Source: Toxorhynchites rutilus septentrionalis (lineage: Eukaryota; Arthropoda; Insecta; Diptera; Culicidae). Taken from it: DNA of 64,000 bases. Location of the stretch: positions 35,569,378-35,633,377 of the forward strand of contig NC_073746.1 of assembly GCF_029784135.1 (NCBI RefSeq). The letters run 5' to 3'. Below, one piece after another: positions 59,308 to 64,000 of this stretch. Position 1 is the first letter of the stretch, and every line of letters starts with the position of its first letter. The translations under genes were made by a program, and so were the position numbers. The notes beneath the pieces are model-generated. The model worked only from the letters and a program-made list of their open reading frames with translations, was not told the DNA's origin and did no database searches.

Positions 59308-59645
59308 GAATTGTACGTTATATCGAAGCATAATAAAGAACTCTGAAACGTAGCTTATATTACTTTATTGTGTTGCTGTTTGAGTAAGGTTCATGAATAA
59401 ATTCAATTAGAAGACGAAGCCAACTTTTCTCATGATGTTTCCCTACGTTCTGTTGATTGAAGCATGATTCATTTAGAATCCGGAATCACAAAACAGTTGT
59501 ATTTCGGAATTGGTTAAAGTTGCAACACAAGCTGTAGTATCAAAATACAGTAAATTTATTGTTCTTTCAGAAAAAAATATGCAAAAAAATATTTTTTTGT
59601 ACTTTGATAATGTGTACGTTATATCGAGGTAAAATGTATCCTGCT
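59308..59645. mobile_element. MITE family C (pogo-like), copy 2
   Basis: Begins ATTGTACGTTATATCGAAGC and ends with GTGTACGTTATATCGAGGTA near 59633 in the same orientation. The body matches copy 1 at 39332-39625: TTTGAGTAAGGTTCATGAAT, TCATGATGTTTCCCT, GATTCATTTAGAATCC, TTTATTGTTCTTTCAGAAA. No coding sequence. Confidence 0.75.
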
Positions 59646-60974
59646 TTCTCGTGTTCGATCTGAGGTGAAAGGATTCAAAAGTCTATGTCATCGGCTTGAG
59701 TCACAAGGAATAAAGAACACTGTTTATCTTTTTCTTACTAAAGCACTAAAGTGCTTTAGTAAGTGCTACTAAAGTGCGCTCATACAGTCGTCAAAATTCA
59801 TTTTGCTTTGAAATTCATTGTTTTGAAGATTAAAAATATCTAAAACAATCATCGATACGTTTTGGGGTAGGATTATGTTTTCAAGAACATACAGCGAGTC
59901 AAAATTTAAAAATAGGTTATCTGTCATGTCACAAAAATTGTACAATTTTGTGCGATTTTTGTTTAGAAAATTCATTCATGATAATTTCGCACCAATCAAT
60001 TTGGACACTTTATAACTATACTCTGCAATATAATTATGAAATTTCCGATGATCATAGTATAAGTGAACAAATAAGATTAACTCAACTAAGGGAATATTGG
60101 AACTCAAGCCAAAATACTGATGATGGTTTATGATACTCAAGCTGGCTCTTACTGGTATCCGTTGTTAAGCGCAATCTAGTCAGATTTTTAACAGCATTTG
60201 AAGACGGCACTTCGGTATTGAAGTTGTAAAAAAAGAAATCTATTGAGCCAGGCAAATATAAATTTAAATAACAACATACTCGATTAATTTATTTAGAATA
60301 AGGAAATTCTACCTGTCCGTACCCTAAGTTTATGGCAACTTTATGACTATTTTTCAAGTGTTGCGCAATATTAACAAACATGCTCTGATACGTCCAAAAT
60401 GAAGCGCTTCGATTTTCAAACTGTCAGGTGGAGAGTGCTCGTGTATGATTGTGTCACACGAAAGCTTGATTTTATTGGTTTTCTGCGTTGTCGCAGGCAG
60501 AAGAAGAATTTATATTCGATGCAACGCGCATATTTAAGAGCTAATTCTAAAATTTTAAATATATTCAAAATAATATCCGAAGTGATCAACAAGAGAAATG
60601 TAGTGTAGTCCAACGTCAATCAGACGCCAGTGCTCTAGGTACCACCTCCTATTTTTCAACGAGAACTTTAGTTTATAATTAACTGAAATCTTTGAGCAAA
60701 TTTATCAGCGAAAACAAACCTAAATTCGTTTGATATTTAATCTCGACCTAAAACAAAGATTGCTTGTGAACTGCCTAGCCTTTGACCTGGAAGCTGCTTA
60801 TCGTCAACGTTTCATCAACATTTAGTGTACTTCATTAAAACTTTGCTTGCAGAAGTTAATGGCAGACATTCAACGTAAAGATCAAGAATATTACAAGCGG
60901 AAGGATTGGCATGGACACATGTTTGATGTACTAAAATGACTACTTCTGTTTAACAACCTATAATAATAGAAGTA
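59646..60974. other. Unassigned AT-rich DNA
   Basis: No recognised gene. A palindromic CTAAAGCACTAAAGTGCTTTAG is partly present at 59738-59760. A diverged GTAGTCCAACGTC motif is at about 60604-60618. Otherwise nothing definable. Confidence 0.35.
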
Positions 60975-60984
60975 CCGGTAAGTG

Positions 60985-61320
60985 TCTTCGTTTTTTTTTT
61001 CAAAAATTAATGCTTTATTCTGCAAAAATGGTTACAAATTTAATATTCAAAGTATTGCCCATCGCTAGTCATAGCTTTTTCCCATATTTCTGGCAATTCA
61101 CGGCTAACCACGAATCGATCCCATTTTTGACTTCATCAAAATTGGAGAAGTGCTGGTCAACCAGGCCATGTTGCATCGATCGGAAATGGTAGTAATCGGA
61201 CGGAGCAATGTCCGGGTGGGATAGGACCTCCCATTTCAGCGTTCCCAGTTATGTTTAGACCGGTTTCGCGACATGCGGCCGAGCATTGTCGTGCTGCAAA
61301 ATAAATTTATGGTATGTTTT
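60985..61320 (-). pseudogene. mariner (DD34D) transposase C-terminal relic, second lineage
   Basis: The minus-strand translation reads LQHDNARPHVAKPV (second aspartate), then after stops GTLKWEVLSHPDIAPSDYYH, FRSMQHGLVDQHFSNFDEVK, NGIDSWLAVNCQKYGKKL. It contains the third aspartate in APSDY. Two stops and a small deletion are present. Sequence differs from the 13570 and 50037 mariners. The 5' half of the gene is missing. Confidence 0.8.
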
Positions 61321-61548
61321 TGGCGTCATGATAGTTTAGTTTACCTACTATCAATTTCATTCAATGTTGTATAACTTCATTGGGCAATAAATTCGGTTTA
61401 AAGCAACAATGTGCGGAAAGTACATGACCTCACATTACCTAACAAAAAACAAAACCTTCTAATATTCAAAATTATATAAACTTTTCTACAGTATTATTTC
61501 GATAAAAGAACACAAATTGTGATGTAAGAAAAAAAAATCATTAGATTG

Positions 61549-62074
61549 AACCTTCTCCGGAGGGGGGTCTTCGTAGCCACTTGGTTACGCGTTCGCTTAC
61601 CAAGCGATCGATCGTGAGTTCAAACTCAGGGCCCTCAATTGACCATCTTTGTGTTGTTATAGAATAACTACGTCCACGCAACCATCATCAGCGATGGAGA
61701 ACGATCCACGGTCGAAATAAGATCGATTCATCCATACAACTCCTCTGCTCTGCAAGAAACATCGGGCTGCTGTTCTATAAATAACCCAACAATGATCAAT
61801 ATCAACTGTCTCCGCTGTCCGGTCTGCTGAACAATGGAAGAACAGATAGAATACCCTTACGCCTAAATGGCTACTACAGTGTAATTTACCATAATGTAAT
61901 GGAACAGAAAAACCTAAAAACGCCTAAATGGCTACTACTACTACTATGTAATTTACAAGTTATAGAAACATAAACATATGTACATGTACACGATAAAAAC
62001 CCGGCTCTGTTACAGATAAAATGCTAATGAGCCTAAGAAATAAATAAATGGGATGAAAAAAAACCTTCTCCGGA
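61549..62074 (+). mobile_element. SINE family 3, full copy with 13-bp target duplication
   Basis: The body 61562-62061 (about 500 bp) is flanked by AACCTTCTCCGGA at 61549-61561 and 62062-62074. The head has tRNA-like boxes: TAGCCACTTGGTTACG (A-like) and GTGAGTTCAAACTC (B-like). The tail is AATAAATAAATGGGATGAAA. An internal segment CGCCTAAATGGCTACTAC is repeated at about 61861 and 61921. The long tRNA-headed layout resembles mosquito SINEs such as Feilai, but I cannot confirm the family name. A reversed partial copy is at 12991-13295. Confidence 0.85.
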
Positions 62075-63150
62075 ACAAAAAAGTAGGTTTTGGCCGCTGT
62101 TTTTGTTTTCAATTTTTGCATTTTGGCACTGTGACACTCCAAGTAAATTTTCTGATAGTATCGAAAATAGAATCAATGTTTGTAGCATCAGGGGTTGGCA
62201 AATAGTTTCACAAATATGTTAAAGATTCAAGAAAACCGAAAATGTAGTCTTTTTAGCCTCCGTATTTTATTTAAATTTTGCTAGCCACCAAATTCAACGC
62301 GTTTTTACAAAAATATTCCGCTCGATACCATATTTAGTTCATCAGAAGTACATTATTAACGAAACATGATGCTATATAGCCTCGTATATATCTACTGTGA
62401 CTTGGTCTGACTGTTCTCTGAAAGCCATGGAACGCCAGATAGGCTTTTTGTTTTATGTAATGTTTTCAGTATTCCCCTAAGCACTTTGCTATTGTATTGA
62501 TGTTTATCGTTTATCTTTTGTCTTTTCAAAGTTGTGTGTTCTACACCACAGCGTACCTATCCCAATTATTTTTTATAATCATTCTGACAAACTTTCCGTA
62601 TATTTACCTCTTTTACGTTTTAGGCGCAGCAGCAGAGATATCATTGCTGTAAAACCCTGGCTTGCCTATGAAAAGTAAAACTCTCTTGCGAATTTCTATT
62701 TCAGCACTGGATCTTTTATCTATTTCCATCATGGACAGCTGTTTTGAATTCAGTCGCTGTAGAAAAATCTACAGTATAGAAATTTGAGAACTCGCGATCA
62801 ATTATAGTTTTACTCTATTTTAAAATATACATATGGCCTTCATTTTCTCCATTTTTACACTTGTGGTTCATAAGTTAAAAAGTTAAAAGCATAGTTAAAG
62901 TATGTATGAACAGTTTTTAACTATTGATTCCACTGCGTTCACTAGCTGATCAATGACCGTTACACCCAAACTAGCGTTGGCAGAAAACATTTCATCTTTG
63001 GCAGAAGAGATGCCATTTTCTGTGCATCTGGGTGAAATGCGCAAATAATGAGCTGTTTTAAAAGCTTAAAAAAAGGTTTGTATGTATGCGAGCAGATATC
63101 TCTTTCTGTTTTCTTTTCTCATTTCATTTGGGATTGTGCAAAACAAAAAT
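62075..63150. other. Unassigned AT-rich DNA
   Basis: No recognised gene. Around 62940-63040 there are GGCAGAAAACATTTCATC / GGCAGAAGAGATGCCATTT direct-repeat-like phrases. Nothing else definable. Confidence 0.35.
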
Positions 63151-63230
63151 TCATACGACGTCAATGGGGATCGAACCAAGGCCGGCTGGAATGCAAAGCT
63201 ATTTTACATGACCACGCTATGATACCATGA
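63040..63230 (-). mobile_element. Possible tRNA-headed SINE, family 4
   Basis: The minus strand from about 63230 reads ATCATAGCGTGGTCATG (A-box-like) and, about 45 bp later, TTGGTTCGATCCCC, a good B box. The cloverleaf is not complete, so I do not call a functional tRNA. AT-rich sequence follows to about 63050 without a clear tail. No second copy was noticed in the window. Confidence 0.4.
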
Positions 63231-63387
63231 TATACATGTATTGGGGAGTAGAACATTCTCTGTTATTTTTTAGCTCATTTAATGTAAGGGATGCCATAAC
63301 ATGTGCTAAAAATTAACTTTGGGTATACTATTTAATGGGCTGATACTGCACTGTATTGTTGTGACGTAAGACACCATATAGTTGCTC

Positions 63388-63494
63388 CTATTTTTTTTCC
63401 AAAATATATATTTTATTATTAAGGCTGATATGGCGTCAGTCTGATGGGGCCGGGGGTACAATATTTTGACAATATTTCTTATAAGCTATGTTAG
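63388..63494 (-). mobile_element. 3' end fragment of the LOA-like LINE
   Basis: Aligns with 11813-11928: a T-rich start, CCAAAATATATATTTT, ATTAAGGCTGATATGGCGTC, TGATGGGGCCGGG, ACAATATTTTGACAATATTT, CTATGTTAG. It is the 3' terminal ~105 bp of the element at 11818-12833. Similarity stops abruptly near 63494, where other sequence begins. Confidence 0.8.
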
Positions 63495-63501
63495 GCTGAT
63501 G

Positions 63502-63915
63502 TCACATTAGGCGGATTCGCCGCTGCGGATATCGTGACGGTTTTTTTCTCGATATGTACTCCGTGTACTCCGGCGACCTCGTCTTCTTCCTGCAGACGAT
63601 TCCTTCTATCTTGAGGGTCCGATTGATCAATACGTGGGAGCAGCCATATTTCCGACCGGCGTCACGCAGGCTGGTTGCGTCCTTGTTGTCAAACAGCTTC
63701 TTTAACGATGTCTTCCTCTGCTTCGTCATTATCGTCACCGGACGACCACTTCCGACCTTCCGCTCTACGTTCAGGGAACCCAGGGTACGATATACCGTAC
63801 TGACAGGTACATTTTCTTCCTTAAAATGTGCCACCGTGAACTTTTTGACTTGCTGGAAATGCGTTTCGTAGAACCGTACAATGCGTTCGCGGAGCACGTG
63901 CTGTTTCGACGCCAT
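63502..63915 (-). pseudogene. Tc1/mariner-superfamily transposase, N-terminal fragment
   Basis: An open frame starting at ATG 63915-63913 (MASKQHVLRERIVRFYETHF) encodes a helix-turn-helix (FTVAHFKEENVPVSTVYRTL), the GSGRP linker (VERKVGSGRPVTIMTKQRKT) and a second helix-turn-helix (TSLRDAGRKYGCSHVLINRT), then IEGIVCRKKTRSPEYTE. The sequence then leaves the family (about 63550) before any catalytic residue. The likeliest relatives are DD37E/DD39D-type elements. An upstream extension of 21 codons to 63978 is open but not family-like. The element's 5' terminal repeat, if present, lies beyond the window. Confidence 0.7.
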
Positions 63916-64000
63916 CTTTGCTTTGACTAAATTCAAACTAGCAAAACCAAACACGCCTACTGTTTCTAGGGTGCCCAAAGAGCAATTTTCTTGGAGAAAG

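Overview
The window is AT-rich insect nuclear DNA with one confidently recognisable host gene segment and a dense load of decayed transposable elements. The host segment is the first coding exon of dachshund (dac), on the minus strand at 43038-43819. It encodes the Ski/Sno/Dac (DACHbox-N) domain and ends at a good splice donor. The mobile elements (a Tc1/mariner DD37E element of the type first described in mosquitoes, a LOA-like LINE, several tRNA-headed SINEs, abundant MITEs) suggest a mosquito (Culicidae), most plausibly one with a large repeat-rich genome such as Aedes. That is an inference; no species marker was seen.

Layout. Positions 1-43037 read as dac intron 1 (or at least its first 43 kb), because no further dac exon was found below the donor. 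This part holds a TTA-flanked MITE (547-867), a LINE 3' end (about 2960-3560), a SINE nested in an older repeat (about 4175-4440), a hAT relic with 8-bp target duplication (5075-6139), an AT microsatellite (about 6934-7070), a DD41D transposase relic (about 7661-8454), a snap-back hairpin (10794-10853), a fold-back MITE (10966-11206), a 5'-truncated LOA-like LINE with a 15-bp target duplication (11818-12833), mariner and Tc1 relics (13570-15110), a MITE cluster (15808-16500), a SINE (16650-16918), a GC-richer stretch (17040-19640), a (TA)n array followed by a Helitron-like copy (19842-20840), a complete-ended DD37E element (22207-23342), a complete-ended DD41D element (26815-27722), a complete-ended Tc1 DD34E element (29076-30726) abutting a Helitron-like element (30727-32173), a 2.1-kb nested palindrome (34362-36502), pogo-type MITEs and a Helitron-like 3' end.

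From 43820 to the end is DNA upstream of the dac start codon. About 43820-45240 probably contains 5' UTR and proximal promoter. A second GC-richer, low-repeat block lies at 51300-53640. The rest is again repeats: SINEs, a complete-ended mariner DD34D (50037-51299), a pogo/Tigger-type DNA-binding fragment, a second copy of the hAT family, a mariner C-terminal relic, a full SINE with 13-bp target duplication (61562-62061), and a LOA-like LINE 3' end next to a Tc1/mariner N-terminal fragment at the right edge.

No transposase or reverse transcriptase reading frame here is intact: each has frameshifts, stops, a missing catalytic region or truncation. No rRNA, standard functional tRNA, CRISPR or bacterial-type operon was seen. 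The most unusual structure is the nested palindrome at 34362-36502, whose transcripts would fold into long double-stranded RNA inside a developmental gene's intron.
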